In this document: positions 17,079-24,717 of the stretch, in pieces | Layout: each line of letters starts with the position of its first letter | Position numbering within the stretch: position 1 is the stretch's first letter | NCBI RefSeq assembly: GCF_001297015.1 | Contig: NZ_LIGE01000026.1 | Location: 1-47,236, forward strand | Length of the DNA stretch: 47,236 bases | Direction: 5' to 3' | Source of the DNA: Pseudomonas sp. RIT-PI-r | GTDB lineage: Bacteria > Pseudomonadota > Gammaproteobacteria > Pseudomonadales > Pseudomonadaceae | The notes under the pieces: generated by a model | Told to the model about the DNA's origin: nothing | Databases searched by the model: none | Seen by the model: the letters and a program-made list of their open reading frames with translations, nothing else | Program-made: the position numbers and the translations under genes

Positions 17079-17846
17079 TCAGTCAGCCTTATAAAACAGC
17101 GAATCCCCCCCCTGCCCCACCGCCTCATTCAGCAACTGCCCGCTCTGCCAGATCGATTTGAATTCCGGCAACCAGCCACCAAACGGTCTCGCGTTATCAG
17201 TGCCCAAAAAGCCCACCGGCGCCGGCACCACTTCAAATCCTGCCTGCTGAAAACTCCATACCGAGCGCGGCATGTGCCAGGCCTGCGTTACCACGACTAC
17301 GCGCTTGATCCCTTGCGGCAACAAAATATCAGCCGTGAATTTCGCGTTTTCCCACGTCGTACGACTCTCGCCTTCCTGCCAACGCACCATCACGCCAAAA
17401 TCGTCGCGCAATGAATCCGCCATCAACTTCGCCTCGGTCGGTGGCGTACCGTAATGCAAGCCACCCGTGGTCAGAATCGGCAGGCCCGACGCCTTGGCCA
17501 GCCGCGCTGCATAACGCTGACGCTCAAGCCCCACGCCGGTCGGCTGATCCTCGCCCCACGCCAGATCACCACGCTCGCGCCCGGAGCCCAACACCACAAT
17601 GGCATCGGCACGCTGCGCCAGCGTTGCCCACTCCTCACGGGCCAATGGCGGTTCACGCTCCAGCGCCTTGGCGCTCCACTGCACGACGACTGGCAGGCTC
17701 ATCAGCCAGAACCCGCCCAAACCCATAGCAAAAAACACACCGGCCAGGCGCGGCCGTGAGCGGCGCAGCCACCACGCAGCCAGCAACAGCAGCAAAAAAA
17801 TGCCGGGCGGCAATAGAAGTTGTTTGATGAAATAACGAAAGGGCAT
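17079..17846 (-). CDS. YdcF/ElyC-family (DUF218) protein
   Basis: 255 aa. Two N-terminal membrane helices (about 8-27 and 34-55) are followed by a DUF218 domain with ADAIVVLGSGRERGD, GLPILTTGGLHYG, SRTTWENAKF and VVVVTQAWHMPRSVWSF. The family includes ElyC/YdcF of E. coli, some members of which influence cell-envelope assembly; the reaction is unknown. I chose the ATG at 17846 (MPFRYFIKQLLLPPG) because the membrane helix starts there and GGAG lies 7 bases upstream. That GGAG is inside a perfect hairpin touching the start codon. The 107-aa gene lies 104 bp upstream on the same strand. Confidence 0.85.
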   Translation of the reverse strand: MPFRYFIKQLLLPPGIFLLLLLAAWWLRRSRPRLAGVFFAMGLGGFWLMSLPVVVQWSAKALEREPPLAREEWATLAQRADAIVVLGSGRERGDLAWGEDQPTGVGLERQRYAARLAKASGLPILTTGGLHYGTPPTEAKLMADSLRDDFGVMVRWQEGESRTTWENAKFTADILLPQGIKRVVVVTQAWHMPRSVWSFQQAGFEVVPAPVGFLGTDNARPFGGWLPEFKSIWQSGQLLNEAVGQGGDSLFYKAD

Positions 17847-17868
17847 CGGGCATCTCCAGAGATGCCCG
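17847..17868 (-). promoter_or_regulatory. Hairpin enclosing the YdcF-like gene's Shine-Dalgarno
   Basis: CGGGCATCTC and GAGATGCCCG are perfect 10-bp arms separated by two bases. On the coding strand the right arm ends at the base just before the ATG. GGAG, the only ribosome-site candidate (17857-17854), lies at the loop and the start of the right arm, 7 bases from the ATG. In the mRNA this fold would hide the ribosome site. No T-run follows, so it is a poor intrinsic terminator. Confidence 0.6.
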
Positions 17869-17950
17869 AAGCCTAAGAGTGTTAATAACGCGTTACAACC
17901 AGTAGGTGGGATCCCGTTGAAAAAGATCCGTTTCTTGACCTGCCATGCGC

Positions 17951-18274
17951 TTACTTGGCCTGCACAGCCCGTACTTTGACGGTGTCTCTGCCGGGCGCCT
18001 TGTCCTTGAGCCAGATGACCTTGGCCGAATGTGCTGCATCGAGCTGCTTCACTGCTTGTGACAGGCATCCATGCGTTTCACGTTCACTGCGATCCAGATA
18101 GGCCTTGACCAGTTTGAACTCGGCGGGGCTCAAGCCACGCAATTCCAGTTCCAGGGGGCGCTCATCGCGCAGCCGGTCAGCGGTTTTTACGGCGTCCAGG
18201 GCCATACCCAGACGATCGATCAATCTTTCGTACAACTCGGGTTTCGTTACGTTTTTTTTCCGTTGCTCCACCAT
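17951..18274 (-). CDS. Conserved hypothetical 107-aa protein
   Basis: I do not recognise a named family. The protein is 107 aa, basic and mostly helical in composition (VTKPELYERLIDRLGMALDAVKTADRLRDERPLELELRGLSP...). A core of about 70 residues is followed by HGCLSQAVKQLDAAHSAKVIWLKDKAPGRD. It has a single Cys and no signal peptide or membrane segment, so it is probably cytoplasmic. Its place just upstream of and divergent from leuS is, from memory, shared with other pseudomonads. GAGGTGAGGG sits directly before the ATG. The YdcF-like gene follows on the same strand. Confidence 0.7.
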   Translation of the reverse strand: MVEQRKKNVTKPELYERLIDRLGMALDAVKTADRLRDERPLELELRGLSPAEFKLVKAYLDRSERETHGCLSQAVKQLDAAHSAKVIWLKDKAPGRDTVKVRAVQAK

Positions 18275-18529
18275 CCCTCACCTCATTGAAGATAAGACTC
18301 ACTCCCCAGTTAGAGCTTAGCTTCGCTGCACAAACCGGCTGTACGCCGCGACCAACGGCCCCCGGCACATGTATTGCGGCGTATGTAGCTGTAATCAGGG
18401 TTTCCCTAGGCCAAGCGCGGTCATGTATGCTACGGCGCTTCCTGTAATTCCACTTCCAGCTCGTCCGGGCCAACCCCGGAACCTGCGTTGAAGAGGATTA
18501 GGCCACCCCTATCCAGTACAAAAGTAGCC

Positions 18530-21136
18530 ATGCACGAACAATATCAGCCCCGTGAAATTGAAGCCGCCGCCCAGTCCTTCTGGGACGAGCAAAAGTCCTT
18601 TGAAGTCAGTGAACAGCCAGGCAAGGAAACCTTCTACTGCCTGTCGATGTTCCCTTACCCCAGCGGCAAGCTACACATGGGGCACGTGCGCAACTACACC
18701 ATCGGCGACGTGATCTCCCGCTATCAGCGCATGCAAGGCAAGAACGTTCTGCAACCGATGGGGTGGGACGCCTTCGGCATGCCGGCGGAAAACGCCGCGA
18801 TGAAGAACAACGTAGCGCCCGCCAAGTGGACCTACGAAAACATCGCCTATATGAAGTCGCAACTGCGCAGTCTGGGCCTTGCGGTCGACTGGTCGCGCGA
18901 AGTGACCACCTGCAAGCCGGATTACTACCGCTGGGAACAATGGCTGTTCACTCGCCTGTTCGAAAAAGGTGTGATCTATCGTAAAAACGGCACCGTGAAC
19001 TGGGACCCGGTCGACCAGACCGTTCTGGCCAACGAGCAAGTGATCGACGGTCGCGGCTGGCGTTCCGGCGCGCTGATCGAAAAGCGCGAAATCCCGATGT
19101 ACTACTTCAAGATCACCGCCTACGCGGATGAGCTGCTGGAGAGCCTCGACGAACTGACTGGCTGGCCTGAACAGGTCAAGACCATGCAGCGCAACTGGAT
19201 CGGCAAATCCCGCGGCATGGAAGTGCAGTTCCCATATAACGTCGACTCGATCGGCGAAGCCGGCACCCTCAAAGTCTTCACCACCCGTCCGGACACCCTG
19301 ATGGGCGCGACCTATGTCGCCGTGGCTGCCGAGCATCCACTGGCCACCCTGGCCGCGAAAAACAACCCTGAGCTGCAAGCGTTCATCGCTGAATGCAAGG
19401 GCGGCAGCGTCGCTGAAGCCGACGTCGCCACGCAGGAGAAGAAAGGCCTGCCGACCGGCCTGTTCGTCGAGCATCCGTTGACCGGTGAAAAACTGCCGGT
19501 CTGGGTCGCCAACTATGTGTTGATGCACTACGGCGACGGCGCGGTGATGGCCGTGCCTGCGCACGACGAGCGCGACTTCGAATTCGCCCACAAGTACAAC
19601 CTGCCGGTCAAATCGGTGGTGCGTACCAACTCCGGCGAGACCAATCCTGAGCCATGGCAAGACGCCTATGGCGAGCACGGCACGCTGATCAACTCCGGCG
19701 ACTTCGACGGTCTCGACTTCGCTGGCGCGTTCGACGCCATGGAAGTCGCGCTGATCAAGAAAGAACTCGGCGCCTCGCGCACCCAGTTCCGCCTGCGCGA
19801 CTGGGGCATCAGCCGCCAGCGCTACTGGGGCTGCCCGATCCCGATCATCCACTGCGATGCGTGCGGTGACGTGCCGGTGCCGGAAGATCAACTGCCTGTC
19901 GTCCTGCCGGAAGACGTGGTGCCGGACGGTGCCGGTTCGCCGCTGGCGCGCATGCCAGAGTTTTACGAATGCAGCTGCCCGAAATGCGGCCAGCCTGCCA
20001 AGCGTGAAACCGACACCATGGACACCTTCGTCGAGTCGTCTTGGTACTACGCACGCTACGCCTCGCCGCACTTTGAAGGCGGTCTGGTGGAAAAATCCGC
20101 CGCTGACCACTGGCTGCCGGTGGATCAGTACATCGGTGGCATCGAACACGCGATTCTGCACCTGCTCTATGCGCGTTTCTTCCACAAGCTGATGCGTGAC
20201 GAAGGTCTGGTCAGCTCCAACGAGCCGTTCAAGAACCTGCTAACCCAAGGCATGGTGATCGCCGAGACTTACTATCGTCGCGAAGCCAATGGTGCTTACA
20301 CCTGGTTCAACCCGGCAGACGTAGAACTCGAGCGTGACAGCAAAGCCAAGGTCATCAGCGCCAAGCTGAAGTCCGACGGCCTGCCGGTGGAAATCGGCGG
20401 CACCGAGAAAATGGCCAAGTCGAAGAACAACGGCGTTGACCCACAGTCGATGATCGATCAGTTCGGCGCCGACACCTGCCGTCTGTTCATGATGTTCGCC
20501 TCGCCGCCTGACATGAGCGCAGAATGGTCCGACTCCGGCGTTGAAGGTTCGCACCGTTTCCTCAAGCGTGTCTGGCGTCTGGCGCAAGCCCACGTAACCC
20601 TGGGCCTGCCGGGCAAACTGGATGTCGCCGGCCTGAGCGACGAGCAGAAAGCCGTGCGCCGTTCGATCCACCTGGCCATCAAACAGGCCAGCCACGACGT
20701 CGGCCAGAACCACAAATTCAACACCGCCATCGCCCAGGTGATGACGCTGATGAACGTGCTGGAAAAAGCCGCGCAAGGCACCGAACAGGATCGTGCGCTG
20801 CTTCAGGAAGGCCTGGAAGCAGTAACACTGTTGCTGGCGCCAATTACCCCGCACATCAGCCACGAATTGTGGAGTCAGCTGGGCCACGCCGATCCGGTGA
20901 TCGACGCGGGTTGGCCGGCAGTGGACGAAAGTGCATTGGTACAGGACAGCCTGACCCTGGTTATCCAGGTCAACGGCAAGTTGCGCGGCCAGATCGAAAT
21001 GCCAGCCAGCGCAACCCGCGAAGAAGTCGAAGCCGCCGCGCGCACCAACGAAAACGTACTGCGTTTCGTAGACGGACTGACCATTCGCAAAGTGATCGTG
21101 GTTCCGGGCAAACTGGTCAACATCGTCGCCAGCTAA
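18530..21136 (+). CDS. leuS: Leucyl-tRNA synthetase
   Basis: 868 aa, a class Ia synthetase that charges tRNA-Leu. The HIGH-type motif is PSGKLHMGHVRNYT, the KMSKS motif is GTEKMAKSKNNG, and the long CP1 editing domain lies between them (about 220-420, with TTRPDTLMGATYVAVAAEHPL and the editing segment VMAVPAHDERD). The zinc-type insertion keeps Cys pairs (CDACGD, CSCPKCG). The anticodon-binding domain and a C-terminal tail (LVIQVNGKLRGQIEMPA) complete it. I chose the ATG at 18530 (MHEQYQPREIEAAAQSFW); an upstream frame adds 14 atypical residues. It heads the leuS-lptE-holA run. Confidence 0.97.
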   Translation: MHEQYQPREIEAAAQSFWDEQKSFEVSEQPGKETFYCLSMFPYPSGKLHMGHVRNYTIGDVISRYQRMQGKNVLQPMGWDAFGMPAENAAMKNNVAPAKWTYENIAYMKSQLRSLGLAVDWSREVTTCKPDYYRWEQWLFTRLFEKGVIYRKNGTVNWDPVDQTVLANEQVIDGRGWRSGALIEKREIPMYYFKITAYADELLESLDELTGWPEQVKTMQRNWIGKSRGMEVQFPYNVDSIGEAGTLKVFTTRPDTLMGATYVAVAAEHPLATLAAKNNPELQAFIAECKGGSVAEADVATQEKKGLPTGLFVEHPLTGEKLPVWVANYVLMHYGDGAVMAVPAHDERDFEFAHKYNLPVKSVVRTNSGETNPEPWQDAYGEHGTLINSGDFDGLDFAGAFDAMEVALIKKELGASRTQFRLRDWGISRQRYWGCPIPIIHCDACGDVPVPEDQLPVVLPEDVVPDGAGSPLARMPEFYECSCPKCGQPAKRETDTMDTFVESSWYYARYASPHFEGGLVEKSAADHWLPVDQYIGGIEHAILHLLYARFFHKLMRDEGLVSSNEPFKNLLTQGMVIAETYYRREANGAYTWFNPADVELERDSKAKVISAKLKSDGLPVEIGGTEKMAKSKNNGVDPQSMIDQFGADTCRLFMMFASPPDMSAEWSDSGVEGSHRFLKRVWRLAQAHVTLGLPGKLDVAGLSDEQKAVRRSIHLAIKQASHDVGQNHKFNTAIAQVMTLMNVLEKAAQGTEQDRALLQEGLEAVTLLLAPITPHISHELWSQLGHADPVIDAGWPAVDESALVQDSLTLVIQVNGKLRGQIEMPASATREEVEAAARTNENVLRFVDGLTIRKVIVVPGKLVNIVAS

Positions 21137-21146
21137 ATTGGATTGG

Positions 21147-21166
21147 GCGTCAGGTCCGCCTGACGC
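21147..21166 (+). other. Stem-loop between leuS and lptE
   Basis: GCGTCAGG and CCTGACGC form an 8-bp perfect stem around a TCCG tetraloop 10 bp after the leuS stop. A second weaker stem (GGGCC/GGCCC) lies at about 21182-21199. There is no T-run, so it is more likely an mRNA-end or processing structure than a full terminator. Confidence 0.5.
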
Positions 21167-21224
21167 ACTGTAAAACCTTTCGGGCCGCAAGGTCGGCCCA
21201 CATGGTTTCAAGGGGAGCAACACA

Positions 21225-21830
21225 ATGATCAAACGCAATCTGCTGGTGATGGGCCTCGCTGTTCTGCTGAGCGCCTGCGGTTTCCAGCTGCGTGGCACAG
21301 GCACCACCGAACTGACGATCAAGGAGCTCGACCTGAGCGCCCGCAACGCCTACGGCGAGACCGTCACCGATCTGCGCCAGATGCTCGAGTCCAGCGGCGT
21401 CAAGGTATACAACGGTGCGCCGTACAAGCTGTACCTGGCTGACGAACAGGAAAACCAGCGAATTCTCAGCTACGCCGGTGCCGGCCGTACTGGCGAATAC
21501 CAGGTCAACACCGTCCTGAGCTACGACATCATTGGCGAAAACAACCTGAACCTGCTGAGCAGCAAGCTTGAAGTGCAGAAGGTGTTCATCCACGACGGTA
21601 ACAACCTTGTCGGTTCCGATCAGGAAGCCAACGACGCCCGTCGTGAAACCCGTCGCGAGCTGGTTCAGCGCATGATGCTGCGCCTGCAACAGCTGACTCC
21701 AGCGCAACTGGAGCAACTGCAGCAAGCCGCCAACGACCGCGCCAAAGCTGAAGCCGATGCGCTACAAGCGGCACAAAAGGCTGAAGCGGAAACCCCGCGT
21801 CAGTCGCCCCTCGAAGTACCGCAGCAGTAA
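21225..21830 (+). CDS. lptE: LPS-assembly lipoprotein LptE
   Basis: 201 aa, an outer-membrane lipoprotein that plugs the LptD barrel and helps insert LPS into the outer leaflet. A signal peptide with lipobox LLSAC places the lipidated Cys at about residue 18, followed by GFQLRGTGTTELTIKEL, the LptE N-terminal motif. The C-terminal 50 residues (RMMLRLQQLTPAQLEQLQQAANDRAKAEADALQ in outline) are a predicted coiled helix longer than in E. coli and rich in Gln and Ala. AGGGGAGCAAC precedes the ATG. The gene sits between leuS and holA, the same order as in E. coli. Confidence 0.94.
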   Translation: MIKRNLLVMGLAVLLSACGFQLRGTGTTELTIKELDLSARNAYGETVTDLRQMLESSGVKVYNGAPYKLYLADEQENQRILSYAGAGRTGEYQVNTVLSYDIIGENNLNLLSSKLEVQKVFIHDGNNLVGSDQEANDARRETRRELVQRMMLRLQQLTPAQLEQLQQAANDRAKAEADALQAAQKAEAETPRQSPLEVPQQ

Positions 21831-21836
21831 GACGTT

Positions 21837-21856
21837 CGGGGCGCTCCGGCGCCCCG
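21837..21856 (+). other. TCCG-loop hairpin between lptE and holA
   Basis: CGGGGCGC and GCGCCCCG form a perfect 8-bp GC stem around a TCCG tetraloop, 6 bp after lptE and 13 bp before the holA ATG. It is followed by ATCGACCTTTCTT, a weak T-rich tail. It could act as a partial terminator or affect holA translation, because no Shine-Dalgarno lies between it and the ATG. Confidence 0.55.
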
Positions 21857-21869
21857 ATCGACCTTTCTT

Positions 21870-22907
21870 ATGAAGCTCGCACCCGCCCAACTCGGTACAC
21901 ACCTGCAAGGCGCCCTCGCGCCGGTCTATATCATCAGTGGCGATGACCCGCTGTTGTGTCAGGAAGCTGCCGACGCCATCCGCAATGCTGCTCGCCAGCA
22001 AGGTTTCGACGAACGTCAGGTCTTTGCCGCTGACGCCAATTTTGATTGGGGCACGTTGTTGCAGGCCGGCGCGAGCATGTCATTGTTCGCGGAAAAACGT
22101 CTGCTGGAACTGCGCCTGCCTTCAGGCAAGCCCGGTGACAAGGGGGCCGCGGCCTTCATCGAATATTGCTCACGCCCCGCTGAAGACACGGTGCTGCTGA
22201 TCAGTTTGCCCAAGCTCGATGGCAGCGCGCAGAAAACCAAGTGGGGCAAGGCGCTGGTTGAAGGCCAGCAGACCCAGTTCATCCAGATCTGGCCGGTGGA
22301 TGCCAATCAACTGCCAAGCTGGATTCGGCAACGTCTGTCGCAGGCCGGTTTGTCGGCCAGCCAGGATGCGGTCGAATTGATTGCTGCACGCGTCGAGGGC
22401 AATTTGCTCGCGGCCGCGCAGGAAATCGAAAAGCTCAAGTTGATGGCCGAAAGAGGCCAGATCACCGTTGAAACGGTGCAGGCCGCCGTAGCGGACAGTG
22501 CGCGCTTCGATGTGTTTGGCTTGACCGATGCGGTGCTCAACGGCGAACCGGCTCACGCATTGCGCATGCTGGAAGGCTTGCGCGGTGAAGGTGTCGAGCC
22601 ACCGGTGATTCTCTGGGCACTGGCGCGGGAGTTGCGTCTGCTGGCCAACATCTCGTTGCAGTACAGCCAGGGCACGCCGCTGGACAAGTGCTTCAGTCAG
22701 GCCAGGCCGCCAGTCTGGGACAAGCGCAAACCGCTGATGAGCAAAGCCCTGCAACGCTACTCGGCGCAACGCTGGGCGCAGTTGCTGCTCGAAGCCCAGC
22801 GTATCGATGCGCAGATCAAAGGCCAGGCGGCGGGTTCACCGTGGATGAGCCTGAGTCGCTTGGCGTTGTTGATGGCCGGTCAGCGACTTTCACTGCCTGC
22901 TGAATAG
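21870..22907 (+). CDS. holA: DNA polymerase III subunit delta
   Basis: 345 aa, the delta subunit of the clamp loader, which opens the beta sliding clamp. The N-terminal AAA+-like domain starts MKLAPAQLGTHLQGALAPVYIISGDDPLLCQEAADAIR, as usual for HolA. A middle lid domain (about 140-210) contains LLAAAQEIEKL. The C-terminal collar domain (about 215-340) contains VFGLTDAVL, ILWALARELRLL and MSLSRLALLMAG. The ATG at 21870 follows ACCTTTCTT with no purine-rich ribosome site, which is odd for an essential gene whose product is needed at low level. Third gene of the leuS-lptE-holA run. Confidence 0.95.
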   Translation: MKLAPAQLGTHLQGALAPVYIISGDDPLLCQEAADAIRNAARQQGFDERQVFAADANFDWGTLLQAGASMSLFAEKRLLELRLPSGKPGDKGAAAFIEYCSRPAEDTVLLISLPKLDGSAQKTKWGKALVEGQQTQFIQIWPVDANQLPSWIRQRLSQAGLSASQDAVELIAARVEGNLLAAAQEIEKLKLMAERGQITVETVQAAVADSARFDVFGLTDAVLNGEPAHALRMLEGLRGEGVEPPVILWALARELRLLANISLQYSQGTPLDKCFSQARPPVWDKRKPLMSKALQRYSAQRWAQLLLEAQRIDAQIKGQAAGSPWMSLSRLALLMAGQRLSLPAE

Positions 22908-22908
22908 A

Positions 22909-22982
22909 ATCAAAGATCGCAGCGTGCCGCAGCTCCTGCACCGATCCCTGTAGGAGCTGCGGCACGCTGCGATCTTTTGATC
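22909..22982. repeat. GTAGGAGCTGCCG palindrome, copy 3
   Basis: Arms 22909-22940 and 22949-22982 with two mismatches and an 8-bp spacer, beginning 2 bp after the holA stop. The core is GTGCCGC/GCGGCAC, a variant in which both arms have changed together compared with the other copies. Confidence 0.85.
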
Positions 22983-23082
22983 TTGTTTTCCGACAAACAC
23001 CATCCACATTTGCCCTATAGACAGACGCCCAACATCGGCAGATTATTTGCCGCGCAAACCCCACTCACTCGAGAGAACCCTC

Positions 23083-23247
23083 ATGAGCAAAAAGCCATCG
23101 AAACATGGCCCCAACAAGGCCAAATCCATTGTCGCCCAGCCTTTGTTCCGCAGTCGTCAGGAACGACCAGCCAAGGGCAAAGGCAGCTACCGCCGCGAAG
23201 CCTTCCAGTCTGACAGCTGGGAGGCTTCTTACTTTCTGGCCGCTTAA
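23083..23247 (+). CDS. arfA: Alternative ribosome-rescue factor ArfA
   Basis: 54 aa. It recruits RF2 to ribosomes stalled on mRNAs without a stop codon and backs up tmRNA. Matching segments are MSKKPSKHGPNKAK, the basic PLFRSRQERPAKGKGSYRREAF (compare PLFRQR...KGKGSYMRK in E. coli) and WEAS. A hairpin (23197-23228) lies inside the last third of the frame, as in ArfA genes known to be expressed from truncated non-stop mRNA. The full-length end, SYFLAA, is hydrophobic and would be expected to make an unprocessed product unstable. I chose the ATG at 23083 by family N-terminus. Confidence 0.9.
   Translation: MSKKPSKHGPNKAKSIVAQPLFRSRQERPAKGKGSYRREAFQSDSWEASYFLAA
23197..23228 (+). terminator. In-frame hairpin within arfA
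   Basis: GAAGCCTTCCAG (23197-23208) pairs with CTGGGAGGCTTC (23217-23228) over all 12 positions with one G-T pair and an 8-base loop, followed by TTACTTTCT. It lies wholly within the coding region, 16-19 bases before the stop codon. It could terminate transcription or be cut by RNase III, giving an arfA mRNA without a stop codon. Confidence 0.72.
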
Positions 23248-23307
23248 AGCGCAGTACCCCCCGGTCATGTTAAGGTCTGCACCTGATTCGTTTTCCTGGA
23301 ACTGTGC

Positions 23308-24630
23308 ATGCCCCTAAGTCTTTCCCGTCGCTGGCCTGTTCGCCAGATGATCGCTGCCTCCAGCTTCATTCTGCTTGTCGCCTGCGCGGAAAAACCCACC
23401 GCCGCCGATGCGCAACCCCTTCAAGCCGCGCCTGTCGCCACGGCCCCAGCGATCATCCCGCCGGTAGTGCCGTCCGCCGACCCTCTCGATCTTCAGCCCA
23501 CTCAGACCTTTGCCGAATGGCAGGCAGGTTTCCGCAAGGACGCGCTGGCCGCCGGGATTCGTCCTGATCTGTTTGATCGCGCCTTTGCCAATGTCAGCTT
23601 CGATGCCAGCGTGATTCGCGCCGACCGCAGCCAGCCGGAGTTTTCCCGCCCGGTGTGGGAATACCTCGACGGCGCGCTGTCGCCACTGCGCGTGCGCAAA
23701 GGTCAGGCATTGATCAGCCAGTACGCCGATATTCTGCAAAGCATCGAGCAGCGTTATGGCGTCGACCGTCAGGCGCTCGTTTCGGTATGGGGCATGGAGA
23801 GTAATTTCGGCCAGTTCCAGGGCAGCAAATCGGTGATCAACTCACTGGCCACCCTCGCCTACGAAGGCCGTCGCCCGGGCTTTGCCCATGCGCAATTGAT
23901 CGCCGCCCTGCAAATTCTGCAACAGGGCGATATCACGCCAGAGAAGATGCTTGGCTCCTGGGCCGGCGCGATGGGCCAGACCCAGTTCATTCCGACCACT
24001 TACAACACCCACGCCGTGGATTTCGACGGTGACGGTCGCCGTGACATCTGGGGCAGCCCGGCGGATGCGCTGGCTTCCACTGCGCATTACTTGCAAAGCT
24101 CCGGCTGGCAGCGTGGCCAGCCGTGGGGTTTTGAAGTGCAACTGCCGAGCAGTTTCAATTACACGCTGGCTGACGGCGCGATTCGCAAGAGTGTCGCTGA
24201 ATGGCGTCAGTTGGGCGTGATTCTGCCGAACGGCGGGCAGGCGCCTGCGGGCACTGAACAGCTGTCCGCCGCCCTCTTGCTTCCGGCGGGCTACCGTGGC
24301 CCGGCGTTCCTCATCCTCGACAACTTCCGTGCGATCCTCAAGTACAACAACTCGTCGTCGTATGCGTTGGCAGTAAGCCTGTTGTCCGAGCGTTTCGACG
24401 GCGCAGGCTTGATCAACGGCACGTGGCCGAAAGATGACCTGCCATTGAGCCGTACCGAGCGGATGGAGTTGCAGACCCTACTGAGTGCGCGCAATTACGA
24501 TGCCGGCACGGCTGACGGGATTATCGGCGCCAATACCCGCAAGGCGATTCGCAGTGCGCAGCAGGCGCTTGGCTGGCCGGCGGATGGCTATCCGACGCAC
24601 AAGTTGCTGGAAAGCCTGCGGAGCCAATAA
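23308..24630 (+). CDS. sltB3: MltB-family lytic transglycosylase (SltB3-like)
   Basis: 440 aa. It cleaves peptidoglycan glycan strands to 1,6-anhydro-muropeptides. A signal peptide ends in a lipobox-like LLVAC, so it may be lipidated. The SLT_2 catalytic domain spans about 65-365, with the catalytic Glu in SVWGMESNFGQFQG, then AGAMGQTQFIPTTY and an EF-hand-like metal loop DFDGDGRRDIWG. A C-terminal peptidoglycan-binding domain (about 375-440) contains LLSARNYDAGTADGIIGANTRKAIRSAQ-type repeats. The domain order matches P. aeruginosa SltB3. It starts 60 bp after arfA and is followed by a palindrome. Confidence 0.9.
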   Translation: MPLSLSRRWPVRQMIAASSFILLVACAEKPTAADAQPLQAAPVATAPAIIPPVVPSADPLDLQPTQTFAEWQAGFRKDALAAGIRPDLFDRAFANVSFDASVIRADRSQPEFSRPVWEYLDGALSPLRVRKGQALISQYADILQSIEQRYGVDRQALVSVWGMESNFGQFQGSKSVINSLATLAYEGRRPGFAHAQLIAALQILQQGDITPEKMLGSWAGAMGQTQFIPTTYNTHAVDFDGDGRRDIWGSPADALASTAHYLQSSGWQRGQPWGFEVQLPSSFNYTLADGAIRKSVAEWRQLGVILPNGGQAPAGTEQLSAALLLPAGYRGPAFLILDNFRAILKYNNSSSYALAVSLLSERFDGAGLINGTWPKDDLPLSRTERMELQTLLSARNYDAGTADGIIGANTRKAIRSAQQALGWPADGYPTHKLLESLRSQ

Positions 24631-24635
24631 AGCCA

Positions 24636-24715
24636 GATCAAAAGATCGCAGCCTGCGGCAGCTCCTACATGGATCGCATTCCAATGCAGGAGCCGCCGCA
24701 GGCTGCGATCTTTTG
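24636..24715. repeat. GTAGGAGCTGCCG palindrome, copy 4
   Basis: Arms 24636-24669 and 24685-24715 with a GCCTGCGGC/GCCGCAGGC core and a few mismatches (CAGGAGCC against TAGGAGCT). It lies between the convergent sltB3-like gene and ldcA, ending 2 bp before the ldcA stop codon, so it could terminate both. Confidence 0.85.
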
Positions 24716-24717
24716 CA

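Noticed and set aside
16877..17161. Short frames across the GTTCCCACGC repeats (also near 44337-44591)
   Set aside because: These read through nested palindromes and give repeat-derived peptides (MHPVALCAT-type). They are chance frames, often misannotated as small proteins.
17653..17853. Alternative 66-codon frame starting inside the YdcF-like gene's hairpin
   Set aside because: An ATG 7 bases upstream of the chosen start opens another frame, but it gives no family motif and runs inside the DUF218 gene.
18671..20185. 504-codon open frame on minus, opposite leuS
   Set aside because: Opposite a complete leucyl-tRNA synthetase with intact motifs; no independent support.
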